Of a stretch of DNA of 64,000 bases, positions 12,157-23,755 are shown piece after piece. Both the position numbers and the translations under genes were made by a program. The stretch's first letter is position 1; each line of letters begins with the position of its first letter. Source of the DNA: Chinchilla lanigera (Eukaryota; Chordata; Mammalia; Rodentia; Chinchillidae); NCBI RefSeq assembly GCF_000276665.1, contig NW_004955429.1:4982033-5046032 (forward strand), given 5' to 3'. The notes beneath the pieces are model-generated. The model worked only from the letters and a program-made list of their open reading frames with translations. It was not told the DNA's origin and made no database searches.

Positions 12157-12282
12157 TCCCCACAAATGTTCTCTGGGAGAGAACTCAAAGCAGAGTTTAT
12201 AATCCACAGTGATTTCTGTCTTTCCTTTCTCAGGAGAAAGGAAAGATGCTTTTTATGAAAGTTAAGAGAAGATGTATTTAAG
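12157..12282 (+). repeat. Direct repeat, copy B (pair with 10676-10799)
   Basis: Same-orientation counterpart of copy A, 1.48 kb downstream. The Tigger element lies between the two copies. It falls in a chance open frame of the minus strand (11925-12359). Confidence 0.65.
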
Positions 12283-13855
12283 GTTTTGTCTCTGCACGAG
12301 GAATCAAGCGAGGCTAAGTAGGGGGAATTAGGGTAGAGACTACGGGTTTCACTACTCATTCACTAATGAACCCATTCAGATATTTATGATGTTTGCCAAG
12401 CATGACACGAGTGGAGAAAACTTGGGTTAAGAGATGAGAACCGCAGTACTAGAACCACATGCATTTGCACCCTTTTAGTTAAGAGTCTGAGAAAATACAC
12501 AAGCAACACTGAAATAAATTCTTAGTGGACCAATGAGGAACATAAATACAGTTGTGGAAGTGTGCTTGAATTATGGGTGGCAGTAGTTTTCAAACACTCA
12601 CTCTAGCAGTACCTTTAGAAGCACACGAAGGTAATTCATTAAGAACAGACCATTTTTAAAGACGTGTCAAAATAGTTTCTAAAAACTGCCATCAGGCCAG
12701 GGTTTAACCTGATCCTAGTTACTATAAATCTTTCAGAGTAATAGAACTACATTTCTTAAAAATTTTTCTTGATTTCATGCTTCCAACTAAGTCAGACTGA
12801 TTTTACTTCTACCTCAGTTGGTATTAAAACTTTGCCTGCAGAGCAGCTTTCATTTAAGGATTAATAGATGTGCTCAAATTGGATACCATAAATATCTCAT
12901 ATGAGTTTGCAAATTAGATGAAGGTTTTTCTACCCAGGGACTTACTGGATAACAGAGAGATGAGGATGACCTAAAGCCATGTCACCCACAGGACTGTTAC
13001 AACCTCCTGCACCAGCTGGAAACCTCGGTTTCACTTAGGTAAATGAATACTATAGTCCCCACCAAATACATAGAAGAGACAGGCACGAAGAAGTTGCTTA
13101 GTGGGTCAAGGTTATCCGGTAAGTTCCTGGCTCGAGGACCAGACAGGGCCTGTTTTAATGTCTACATCTACTTCCTTTCCCTCCTGGTGATTAAAAATTT
13201 TCTATTTTTATTGCTAATTTGGATACTTTAGCTTTTGAGATGCTATTTCTCAGACATTCTATTCTCCCTTTCCTTACTGTTTGGCATAGCTATTTTAAAA
13301 ATACAGGCTCCCCATTAAAAAGCCAAGTTATGACATGTATGGAAGATTAGCCAGAAAATATGACACTCAAGCTTTATTCCAGATTCAATTAAGCTGTAGC
13401 TCTGATAAAATTCAGGATCCTTGCAGGAACAACAACAACAAAATCAATCCGGGAAGATACTTTACTTGCACACATGGAAACTTCCAAAGGGATATAAGAA
13501 TTAATTAGGCCGACAATCATTCACATGTCCTTGCTGACATCATTAAAATATTCTGGCTAATGTCAGCCTGATAATGAATGAATGTCTGTCCTGGTATAAC
13601 ATGAGAGAGGCTACCCCAGTTTGAAATACTGTCAGAAGCAAAAGGAATTGCTTAATTTGCTCAATTGCCCAAGGACAAGCTGGCCCTGGAAAAAGCTTCC
13701 CTTTGTTGAAGTTCCTTTTTAGAGCTCCTTTCACTTTGTTTTTAGTAATATTTTACAGCTTTACTCCATTATCCATGAATGCCAGGTACTCTGGCACAGA
13801 GAATCTCAGCTGCCCACAGCTGGCTTTTGGATTAGGGGGCTTAGAAGCAGAATTC

Positions 13856-13857
<2 letters not shown>
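12283..13857. other. No gene seen
   Basis: AT-rich unique-looking sequence without recognisable repeat or exon. Confidence 0.4.
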
Positions 13858-13905
<48 letters not shown>

Positions 13906-13976
13906 ATGCACACCCACGCATTCTGTGCCTATGTGCCTATGTGTCTCTGTGTCTCTGTGTGTATGTGTATCTGTGT
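13858..13976 (+). repeat. (TG)n microsatellite with degenerate tail
   Basis: Pure TG to 13904, then a decayed TG/TC tract (gtctctgtgtctctgtgtgt) to about 13976. Apparent Cys-Val and His-Thr reading frames here are translation of the repeat. Confidence 0.97.
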
Positions 13977-15011
13977 GATTATAGGGAGGGTCAGTCAGGG
14001 GACTTGTCCCAAGCAACACACCAAACACAATTTTTGATCAAGACTGCATGACTGTATAGTTACTTGTGGCAGGGGTTGGGGAGGCTGATGGAGTTGACTC
14101 ACAAGGATTAAAGAATTTTCAGGCTACTCTTTAACATAATTCAATCCATATTTTCACAGTTGTGAGCAAAGCAGCAAGGCAAGCAATTGTCACCTGCAAT
14201 GGGGCAAATTGTTGCTGGTCAAGTGCTAGAAGTCTGTCTAAAAGATCTGCACTTGCATCAAGAGCCAGAAGGCCAAACCAATATGAGTGACTGTGACTGG
14301 GTTTCATGTCCCCTAAAGGATTTTCAATTGATTCATTCCCCCAGTCAAATTGCCTTATATGAATTAAGTGCAGCGACTCAGGTGATTGGCAAGGTGATCT
14401 AACATTTCAGTGACTCCTCCTCCCTAAATGTTATCAGTTCATGACATTGTAAAGCCTGGGAACCGCTGAACTGTCCACCATCAACTATATTTTGCTTAAA
14501 CAGTGCTATTTATACCTTTGTGATGTGAGAGGGGAGAGTGATAAGAACAATTCTACCCATTCAGGTCAGAGGCTTCTCTGCACGAGTCTATATCAGATGC
14601 AGCAGAGGAAGCAGTGGAGACACCTCTGGTACATCTCCCTCCATCACCTTTTGCTCCCTCACTAGTCCAAACTGCCTTCAACATCTGACACCTTGAGCAC
14701 TTACTCCCTCTGGAAATATCCCCTTGTTTAACGCCACACACTGCAGAAGCCCGGTTTTCCTCCTCTGAGTAGCTTTTCTTGGTTTCCTGTGTGAGGTTCA
14801 TTTCCTTTATCTGTTCTAAAAGGATGATATTTTTCAGATCTCTCTTCTTAGCACCCATATTTTTTATTACCCTTCTTCCAGGTCTTGGTCATATCCACAG
14901 CTCTTATTGCTATCTCTAAACCCATGTATCCTAAATTTGATCTGTTACCCAGATGAATGTGACAACATGTGATAAGCACTTCATGTCTGGCACATGGCGT
15001 GGGCTTATTCT
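13977..15011. other. No gene seen
   Basis: Unique-looking. A 101-codon minus-strand open frame (14553-14858) has mixed polar composition but no domain, donor or recognisable homology. Confidence 0.4.
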
Positions 15012-15340
15012 TGCATTCAACAACGGTTTATGAAGAGTGTATGTGTACCAGGAGCCATTCTGGCTGCTGGTGGTGTAGAAAGGAACAAAATAGATTCAGT
15101 TCCTGCCAATGTGGTGTTTACATTCAAATACGTGGACTACTATAAATAGAACAACTAAGTAAAAGTAGGTACAGTATAGAGTAGGTTAGGTAATGCTATG
15201 CATTATGGAAAAAATATCACTTAAGCTAGACACCTAGTGCCTGGGTAGGAAGTATTTGTTATTTCAAATTAGGTAGTCAGGAGAATCTTGGTGCAAAGAT
15301 GATATTGGAAGCTAAGACCTAAATGAGATGGGAAAAATAT
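15012..15340 (-). mobile_element. L2 LINE fragment, antisense
   Basis: Antisense L2 3'-end text: gcattcaacaacggtttatg, gtaccaggagccattctggc, ggaacaaaatagattcagtt, then tgtttacattcaaatacgtg and gaagctaagacctaaatgag. Diverged. Confidence 0.7.
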
Positions 15341-18300
15341 TTCATAGAGACTGTGTCCAAGTACTGTAGATATAATTTGCTATTTCTCTTTTGTACGGAA
15401 GGGATGTATAAGAATGTGGAGATTGATTCTTTCCCAGGGTCCATAAAACGCTGCAGATTACCAGAAAGTTTGTCACAATACTAGCTTGCAATTAGTGAGC
15501 TATTTGGCTAACTTAATTTTTTTTTTTTTCATAAAGCCCAGGCCTAGAGAGGAGTAGGAACTGGATTTGAAATCAGGCAGGGTGATGTACCCAAACTATC
15601 CACCAGCCTTCTTCCTTGGGTCATGGCACCCCTCTGAACAAGAGGCCATGGCCGGAATGGAGCCCCAGGTGGCGAGCACCCACCAAAGGTGCTGTAGACC
15701 AGCAGGAGACAAGTTGGGCTCCTTGGCACTGCTTCTCTCCTCTTCTTCAGGGTACCTGATTTTGAATTCGTATACACGCTTTAATGTCATATAAGATAAA
15801 AACTGCAAAAAGGCAGAAAAGATGCCAAACAAATCACAGATAATCTAAAAAGCTGTTAAAGTGCAGAGTCGTGTAGTAAAGGCCTGGCTGGTGTCCTGGG
15901 AAAGCACAACAAAGTCCTGGGGGTGAAGTCATCCACAGCCCATCATTGCTAACTGGAGGCTGAATTACAAGTAGGATCAAAGCACCAGGGCTCTCAGCAA
16001 CAAAATGCTTCTTTGCATCTTCCTTTATGAACTTTGCAAGGTGAGAGCCACATTTAGTCTTATCTTAACTAACCAGGACATCTGCCAAGGTTGCACCTTT
16101 TGTAGAGCTGACCTTGGGAAGTTAAAGATGGACCCATTTGGGCAGGGCTGCAGTTTCCATGGGTCAGAAAAGACTGTGCACAAATTTCCAGCTCATTCTA
16201 AAACTTTGCCTTAGTTTTCGCACTTTGTCTTACTGAAATGTGCAGCTCCTTTTAGGAGTTTGGGTTAAAAGCAAGGCAGGAGACTGAAGGCAGAAAGTGC
16301 ACAGGAAGGCAGAGGGACAAAGCAGGAAGGAGGCTGCAATAGGAAATGAACGGCGGGGTGACTCAGGCTCTCCGGGGCTGCCTGGCAGGTGCCTTCCCAG
16401 GGCCAGCCCAAAGGCTGTGCCAAGCTCTCTCATCCCAGCCTCTATCCTGCTCCTGCAGAAAACAAACAAAAACCCTGCCACGGTTGTCCAATGCAGCACA
16501 CGTCTGTCTCTCCATGTCCTGATGAGACATTCCTGCCGGCTTGAAATTAGTATAGTCCTTTAATCTCTCTATTCATCACAGCAAGTTGGGATGCCCAGCT
16601 CATTTTCTTCAGATTTTGCAAACAGCAAATAAACAATCAGAAAAAATGATTGTGGGCACTAAACATCCCATCACAGGCCTATTTGCTTTTACCCTTGTCT
16701 CTTTGTAAATTGGAACCATGGTGTAGAGATCATAGCATCATCAAACTTGCAGGAGAAACGATTTTGAGCTCATTCACGCACAATCATTCCGCTAGACTCT
16801 TAAATAAATCAGCTTCGTTTTCAGCTGAAATTTTGAGCCCTAGGAAAGACGTAGGAAGCTTTAAACAGGTTTTCATGACGCTGTAACTTGTACCATTCAT
16901 TCCCATAATCATTGTCATAGTGATACAAAAATACAATAATCTCTGTAATTCAGGCCCAGCTTGTTTAATAATAATTTTGACAAGTGTTGAGATTAAGTTA
17001 ATCATTGTATTTTCAATGGGAGAAAAGTACTTGCTAAACTACTGATACTACAAGAGTATAAGAATGTTTAAATGGCCCATCTGAAATAACCAGCTGTTCT
17101 TTAAAGAGCATTTATGTACCAAAAATGCACATATTAGGTTGATGTACTGTTTACAAGTAATTTTTATTTACACATTAAGTCAAATGTACTTGGATAGCCT
17201 AATTTAAATCACTGTGCAAAGTTGAAAGAAATTAAAACGTTGCTTCTTTTAGAATCTTAAATTTGAAACGGGCCTTTCCTTCTAATTATGGTTAATTAGT
17301 TAAATTTTATTGTCATACTAAATCACAGGGGAAGCTTCTAGTTTCATGGGTGGCTGATGCTGATTCTAATCAGGATTGCTGACCTAATGCTTGAGAAAGG
17401 ATTGGCTGCTTCCGGAAGGATCCATTAATGACTTGGGAAAACAGATGTGCCACTGCACATTACTAGTCATGCCAAGGACACAATGTCCCTTCTTCCTCTC
17501 CATTCTTTTAAATAAAGCCAAGGACAAACTTTGACCCAGGAGCCCAGTGTAAACAACCACACCACTTACAGAGTCATCAGACTTTCCAAGGTCCTGCTTG
17601 GCCAGCAGCCATTCCAATAGGATGGACTTGCCTTCCTCTTCCCCTACTAAGACTTCATGTCATGTGACACATCTACAAGAAACCTTACAGCAAACAGCGA
17701 GAAAGGAAAAGAAGGTATTGGAAGCCAGGGTGTTTTCATTAAGGATGCTTCGGTGTCAGTAACAAAAGCTCTCTCACCCTACCTCAAACAACAGGAGGAT
17801 TTATAGGATATGGGGCTATTTCATGTAGAAATGGGAAGGATCCACCAATGGGCTGCAGAAGTCTGGACCTAGTAATTTCATCTCTCTCTACCTGCATGTT
17901 TCTAGTTTTTTCCCCCATAAACCATTTTTCTCTAACTGTGTGCTAGCATGAACTTGGATGTGTGAGGATGTTCTGGATGAAGTATCAATAGCAACTCTCT
18001 AGGGACTCTCAAATCCAATTCAGTTGTTCAGCAGAGACCATCTCTTTTATCAGTATTTCAATTTGGTTGTCCCTGGCATTGAGGACACACATATTTGTAC
18101 AGGGACCATGTCTCTGAGTGTTGGGCATGCAGACCTAGGCTGTGTGATCATCCCCTAAAAATTACATCTCCTATCAGGAGTGTCCTTCCCTTTTGAAAAT
18201 GACCAATTTTCTAGAGAGAAAAAATGTGGAATCATGACATGGATAATTTCTTACCCAGGACTGACCAAAGAGCTCTTATAGGAAGTATGCTTCAGTAGTT

Positions 18301-18813
18301 CAAAGGAATGAGATTAATCAGATACCGTATTTATATTTAAATTGGCTTATTTTCTTCTGATATAATATCATGAGAGGCAATATGGTATTATCCCATTTAT
18401 TTTCTGAGGGAAATGGAGACTGTTATTCTCCTCCTACAGAGCGAGAATGACAAGCATTAGCCACATGATACGCAGTGTACTGGCAGAGTGTAATGGTGCG
18501 GGCAGGATGTGCCCAAACCTAATTCTGGTGCCTGTGACCTACAGTAGCTTCACGTGGCCCTCCACGGGGTACAGGAGAGTGCTGCTCTCCCAGTACCTGG
18601 AACCTGTGCCCCTGACCCCCACTGATGGTTAGACCTCACAATGCCACCGCTCTCTAATTCAGAATTTGCTTCTTTATTCGTGTATCTTTCACAGTTGGCT
18701 CCTCCCCTGTCTCCTACGAATTATACAACGTGGTTGTTCAGTTTGGGCTTGCCTGGGCTGCACCGAGTGAAGCCGATTTGTCTTGGGCAACATATCACTG
18801 AGTAAAAGGAGTT
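15341..18813. other. No gene seen in a 3.5-kb unique block
   Basis: No clear mobile element over most of this span. The interval 17740-18130 resembles an old LTR or DNA-element fragment that I cannot name. Open frames at 15544-15832 and 16230-16563 are open on both strands at once, which argues against coding. Confidence 0.4.
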
Positions 18814-18827
18814 GTCACCATGGCAAC
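18814..18827 (+). promoter_or_regulatory. RFX X-box motif over a start codon
   Basis: gtcaccatggcaac fits the X-box consensus RYYNYYATRRNRAC at every position. X-boxes recruit RFX factors and are frequent at promoters of ciliary and sperm-flagellum genes. The motif overlaps ATG at 18820-18822. A match to such a degenerate consensus can occur by chance. Confidence 0.4.
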
Positions 18828-18885
18828 TAAAGACCCAAAGGAAAAACCTAGGAAGGATAAAGTTGAAATATATGATAAAAAATTG
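18820..18885 (+). CDS. Candidate short first coding exon, gene not identified
   Basis: ATG lies in an ideal Kozak context (caccATGG). It opens 22 codons, MATKDPKEKPRKDKVEIYDK followed by KL, ending exactly at a potential splice donor TTG|GTAATG at 18886 (phase 0). The peptide is lysine-rich and charged, with no signal peptide, membrane segment or domain. The frame stays open past the donor to about 19050, but composition changes there to neutral Ser/Pro/Leu sequence typical of non-coding read-through. The surrounding 18640-18880 is free of recognisable repeats, and the start codon is embedded in an X-box, so a ciliary or testis transcript is the natural guess. I do not recognise the protein. 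The alternative is chance: one short exon with a weak +5 donor position. Confidence 0.3.
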
Positions 18886-19227
18886 GTAATGTGTCTTTCT
18901 ATGAGATGCAAAAATCTGCTAAGGTATCCAGCAGTGGCATCTGAAGACCAGATGGGGCAGGCAGAGTCCCCTTCTTCCTTGTGTCCCACCACAGCAGCTC
19001 CATCTCTTCCCCTCTCCTTAGGGTATGACATCTTCCTATCATCTCCCACTTAAAAGTAGCTCTAAAATTGTAAAATTCATTTTCATTAAGTTTGGAAAAG
19101 CCATAACCATTTGCAATGATACATCTTCCAGGGTGGTTTGTGTATTGCAAGGAGTTCTGTCTTCGTACTTAATTCAGGCACTGAAGTGCCTACTTTGGAA
19201 TTTCAGGCTATGCTGAGCATGTGAGCA

Positions 19228-19230
<3 letters not shown>

Positions 19231-19269
<39 letters not shown>
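19231..19269 (+). repeat. (TG)n microsatellite
   Basis: Pure TG run of about 19 units. Confidence 0.98.
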
Positions 19270-19271
<2 letters not shown>

Positions 19272-19401
19272 GGAGCAGAGGAACTTTGTTAGCTTCCTTG
19301 AATCTGTAATAGGGACGGATGACAATGATAGAACAGAGAAGAAGTCATGCAGCAGAGACAGGTGGTAGAGGAGAAGAAATAAGACTTCTAGATACCAGGG
19401 A

Positions 19402-19468
<67 letters not shown>
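19402..19468 (+). repeat. Compound (AC)n(AG)n microsatellite
   Basis: AC run to 19440, switching abruptly to an AG run to 19468 with an AAAG/GGAA purine tail to about 19490. Confidence 0.98.
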
Positions 19469-19471
<3 letters not shown>

Positions 19472-19939
19472 AAGGAAAAAAGGAAGGCACTGGCTCGCAA
19501 AGGTATGCCATCTGACCTTTCCCCCCTTGCACTTCCTCTTTCTTTGACATTTTCCATGTGGCACATTCTTATAGAGAACCACTTGAAGAGAGAAGCATCA
19601 CAGAGACTAATAGAAGTAGCTACAGATGGAAAATGAAAATGCTTGCAAAACTAAAAGCAAAATTATTTTCTAAAACTCAGTTTCAAAGAAAAAAGACCTT
19701 TTTAGGGACAGTCCAATTATTTTCCTAGGTTTTTTCAGTATTTCATTCTACCATGGTGTACAGTTTATCCTGACTCTATGAATTGAAAGAAGCAGAGAAA
19801 CCTACCTAACTCTGTGCCTGTCAGTTCAGGAGCTCTGGTTTATCTCGGCACCCCTATTTGGCCAAGTGACAGGAGTCTCACTGCTTCTTGAGGCAGTCTA
19901 CTTGGTGTTCAAAGCTCTTTTCATTTTTGTGTTCTCCCG

Positions 19940-20280
19940 TGTTATGGTTTAGATCTAAAATGGTCCCCAAAGCCTCCTGTGTGTGGAAGGCAATTGGATC
20001 ACGGGGCATGATAGTTGAATTGTTGTTAGATGGGAGGGACTGGCTGGTGAGGGTTCCTGGGGGAATGAACTGGAGGGGATACTCTTGTTCCCAGCTCTAC
20101 CTTTTCCTCTCTGCTTCCTGCCTGCTGTGACTTGAGCCAGACTTGTCCACCATGCTGTTTCTGCCTTGAAGCCTGCTGACCATGGGCTGAATCTTCTGAA
20201 GCTATAAGCCAAAGTAAACCTTTCCTCCTTTAAATTGTGGTGTCAGATAGTTTGTTCCCACAATGAGAACGTGACTAAGA
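19940..20280 (+). mobile_element. MaLR-type solo LTR, sense
   Basis: Begins tgttatggtttagatctaaa with the MaLR phrase ggtccccaaagcctcctgtg, has cagattcggctgaatc-like mid-text (ctgaatcttctgaagctata), a cleavage-signal region (agccaaagtaaacctttcct) and the terminal phrase tgagaacgtgactaaga. No internal retroviral sequence adjoins it, so it is a solo LTR. The same class occurs at 39393-39740 (sense) and, inverted, at 21025, 26605 and 50600. Confidence 0.82.
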
Positions 20281-20450
20281 TGTCCTATTTGGTCTCAGCT
20301 GTATTCTAGAAGTCCTGAGGAGCCCATGGCTGTCCACAGTAATCTCATATTGGCATAGCATTCATTGGCTAGGTCCCTAGACTTCTAACTAATTTTCATG
20401 TCATAAAGTTGCTGTAGTTGATCACTGACTCTTCAAAAACATAGCAGCTC

Positions 20451-20979
20451 TGAGGTGTGATCACAAAATATGGTCAATGTTTACACTTAAAATATATTAT
20501 AGTAAAAGAGACATTGACATTAATTGCCCTGAAAATACTCCTTGTTTTAAAACACTTATTCTGCTTGCTGCTTTCTGAAATTTCTCGTTTGTATCTAGTT
20601 GTATTGTCAAAGTTGCCTCAATGTCCTGAATTAAGTCAAAACATTAGGCTTTCATGGTTATTTTAACTTTGGAGAAGAGGCAGAGTTTCATGGCATCAGA
20701 TTTGGTGAGTAAGGTGGATGAAGACATACCATGTTTTTATTTGAACAAACTGCTATCAGCATTTTGAATCAATTCAAGACACTGAAGTAGCCACAAAAAG
20801 ATATTCACAGAAGAGGATTTCCAGAATTGCTTCAGAATGCAGGAAGAATGATGGGATAGATATGTTTGAAGTGAGCAATATACTTTGAGGGAGATTCATA
20901 GCACTGCTTTTTTTTTTTAACTGAAATATATTTTAAAACATTTTAATTTAAATATTTACTATATTGATCAAACCTTGTA
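20451..20979 (+). mobile_element. Mariner-like foldback MITE, copy 3
   Basis: The only copy without a later insertion. The left end, gaggtgtgatcacaaaatat, pairs with the right end, whose reverse complement reads ctacaaggtttgatcaatat. The left arm (20451-20740) is antisense mariner C-terminal coding sequence, with gaagaggcagagtttcatgg being the inverted remnant of the CDF/PK region. The right arm (20815-20900) gives sense remnants EEDFQNCF, then a MW/D.Y-type tail. Same arm asymmetry as copy 2. Confidence 0.72.
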
Positions 20980-21024
20980 GATTAAAATCATCTCATATTT
21001 TTCAGGCTCTGGTCCTCAGCCCTG

Positions 21025-21414
21025 TGTTAGTTAGCTTCCCATTACTATAACAAAGTGCCTGAGATAATCAACTTACAAAGAGAAAACATTTATTTTGGTT
21101 CACAGTTGTAGAAGTTGCAGTCCATGATCAATTAACCTATTATTTTGGGCCTATGGAAAGGGAGAACACAGTGATAGGAGAGTGTAGTGGAGAAAAACCA
21201 TTTACTTCATCATGAGCCAGAGAGCAAAAGATAAAGAGGAAATGATCAGATCCCCACAGTCTATTTTGAAGGCACACCTCCAATGACCTAAAGACCTCCC
21301 ACCAGGCACCACCTCTTAAGATTTTCACCACTTTCCCATGGTGCCTCCCTGGGGACAAATCCTTTAACACAGGTATGTCAGGAGACATTCAAGATCCAAA
21401 CTCTGGTAGCCCTG
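21025..21414 (-). mobile_element. MaLR-type LTR, antisense
   Basis: Starts with the reverse of the MaLR 3' end (tgttagttagcttcccatta, ctataacaaagtgcctgaga), then acatttattttggttcacag, later cacctccaatgacctaaaga, cctcccaccaggcaccacct, and ends gacattcaagatccaaactc. Confidence 0.82.
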
Positions 21415-21819
21415 ACATGTCTTCTGGGAAATTTTATCCATATCCAAAGTTAAAACAAGCCAATAACTCTCAAATGTAAATAACAGCATAAGACACTTGT
21501 TCTTAGCTCCAAATATCCATCTGGACACATGCTTGGACATATACTAGGGTTCCTGAACATATACTTGGATGTCCCTCAGGTCCTTTAAGCTCAATATGCC
21601 CCTATTGTTTTCCAGCACATTCCACTGCATAGGTGCTAGGCACCTTCTATTCCATGGCACACCCATAGAGTCACCTCAGACCATCAAGGACATTCCCTTC
21701 TTTTCCGTCACATCTCCCAAACCATTGTTGTCTAATGATGTCAAGCATGCTTTCCTCCTATTTCTCTTCTTTAGCCCCATAGCTTACTTTTAACACAGGC
21801 CTTAGCTGAAGGTTTATAA

Positions 21820-22055
21820 TGTGATCTGCCCAATTGTAGTTTCCCAAGGGCACTCAGATGTTGAACTGAATCTTCCTTCTGACAAAACTCTGTCCATCTT
21901 TGTTAGATATATCTCCTCTTTACTTTTATTTTTATCTCTACCCTCAATCCTTCAAATTGATTCCAAAGTTACCTTGATAGGGTAAATTTGATCATGTCAA
22001 TCCCTCTTCTCAAATTCTTCAAAGATTTGCTGTATTACAAGTGTGTTAAATGTAA
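21820..22055 (+). mobile_element. Possible L2 fragment, sense
   Basis: aaatttgatcatgtcaatcc followed by ctcttctcaaattcttcaaa matches the L2 phrase around GATCATGTCACTCC. Short and diverged; the boundaries are soft. Confidence 0.45.
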
Positions 22056-22999
22056 TGGTTGTGGCTATGGTAGTGGATGCCTAAAGATGAAACTTGCCAC
22101 TTGACCTTGGAAGACATAATGATCTTTGAAGCTATTTGTCCTTATTTGGGCATATTTAACCATATCTGTCGGGCAGCACACACTACCCCTCAACACATCT
22201 TACAAAGCTGACATATTATTGAGAGTCTGACTCTAAATACCTAAATAGCACCCTGAAAATAACCACACTTATCATTATACATTTACCTCATATATTTAAG
22301 AAAAGCAATAGTATATTTATTTGTTCTTCTTGGATTAATTGATCAACATTAAGTTGACAATGTCTGCATTAAATTAGGGCTTCTCAAGTTATTTCTCTTT
22401 TGGAACTAGGTTTTTATAATAAAATAGAATAAACATTTTTCCCTTTTGTTTCTCAGTAACATTCATAAAAATAATGCTGAAGGTTTACTTCTTAATAAAG
22501 AATTTTGTGTGGTGAGGTAAGAGATGGTGAAACAATAATGTTCTATTTTTCTCATCACTTTCCAAATATATGTTTTCATCTCTCTTCTCTCTCTCTGTGA
22601 TGCTACTCCAATCCATCTTCAACACTATATTTTTTTCTGCTTTCTAACAATGATGGGCAATAATGCCTTTCAGGGTCATTCTGAAGCCACAGTTCATGTT
22701 TGCTGTCATCTGGTAATTGATGGCATTCAGTTAAGTACTCAGCACAGTGCAAAATATAGCCTTCATCTTCTGTATGTCCACACGGGACTGGACTTGATCT
22801 TTTACTCACCATTTCACATAAGACCACGAAAGCAGAAATGTGATTTTCTAAATCATATACTTTGAAATTAGAAGACATTAAATATAGTGATTCTTAATTA
22901 AATATTAGGTTATAAAGAAATATTTGAAAATACCAACCCTCTTTCTTCTCTAATTTCAATGAGCAATTAAGGGTCTGATCTAGAGAAATAAGATTATCT
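22056..22999. other. No gene confidently seen
   Basis: AT-rich. A minus-strand open frame of 91 codons (22603-22878) has a protein-like composition with several Cys and His, but no motif I recognise and no clear splice borders. Confidence 0.4.
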
Positions 23000-23755
23000 G
23001 AGTGCAGGTAGAAAGAGGAAAGCTAATTTCTCTTCTAGGCATTTTTCAAGAAGAACTGAAAACATCATACCACAGCAATATATGTGCACTCATGTTTATA
23101 GCAGCGCAATTTGTAATAGCTAAATTGTGCAAACAACCCAAATGCCCATCAACTGTGGAATGGATAAAAAAGATGTGGTATTTTTATATAGTGGAATATT
23201 ACTCAGCTATAAAGAAAGATAAATGCAAGGCTTTTATAGGTAAATGGATGCATCTGGAGACCATACTTATAAGTGAAATAAATCAGTCTCACATGTGTAA
23301 ACATTGTATTGTCTCTCTAGTGTAATAATCTGAAAGAGTTAATAAAATGTAAAAGGTACAATAGACACTGTGAAAGGAAAAGAAACTGCTTGAAAGGAAA
23401 GAACACCTGGGAAGAGGGAAAAGAGAAAAGAAAGAAAGAAGGGAAAATATGAACATATATAATATATATACACACACACAAGATTGCTAAGATAATTGTA
23501 CTACTAATTCCTATTGCTTTAGTGAAATGAACAGTTAATGTTTGTTTGATCAATCTCACATGCCTGTTTTGCTTTACTGAGTAAACAATTTGAAGATAAC
23601 AATATATAATACAACCATTGTTAACTTCCTATCACCTTATCTGAAATTCTGTATTGCTTTTATTGTTTTTATGTAGTTTTCTTTATGTCTCTGTGTTTGC
23701 TAATACATCCTAGTTCTTTTATCTTTAAACTAAAATTAAAAAATTTTAAAATAAG
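23000..23755 (+). mobile_element. 5'-truncated rodent L1, 3' UTR, sense
   Basis: Sense L1 3' end: tgtttatagcagcgcaattt, caacccaaatgcccatcaac, ggaatattactcagctataa, aatggatgcatctggagacc. A purine-rich GAAAG tract follows (23375-23450), then a short TA/CA tract, then a family-specific terminal block (agataattgtactactaatt, gaagataacaatatataata) ending in an A-rich tail. The same terminal block occurs at 39775-40047 and 57770-58012, and inverted at 27.7 and 59.8 kb. Confidence 0.88.

Larger units (their letters stand above)
18886..19939. other. Possible intron start, then microsatellite-rich DNA
   Basis: No further exon recognised. Contains the TG and AC/AG microsatellites listed separately; the ORFs across them encode repeat translations. 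Confidence 0.4.

Noticed and set aside
11925..12359. 144-codon minus-strand open frame
   Set aside because: It crosses one of the 125-bp direct repeats, has no domain or splice signals, and a second frame on the same strand is also open. Best explained by chance.
13703..14028. Cys-Val rich and His-Thr rich open frames on both strands
   Set aside because: They are translations of the TG/CA microsatellite at 13858-13976.
19203..19636. Open frames of 105-115 codons with Thr-His and Arg-Glu runs
   Set aside because: They are created by the TG, AC and AG microsatellites; dinucleotide repeats without stops keep all frames open.
22603..22878. 91-codon minus-strand frame with Cys/His residues
   Set aside because: It looked protein-like, but I found no recognisable motif, no good start context and no splice borders; kept only as a remark in the block description.
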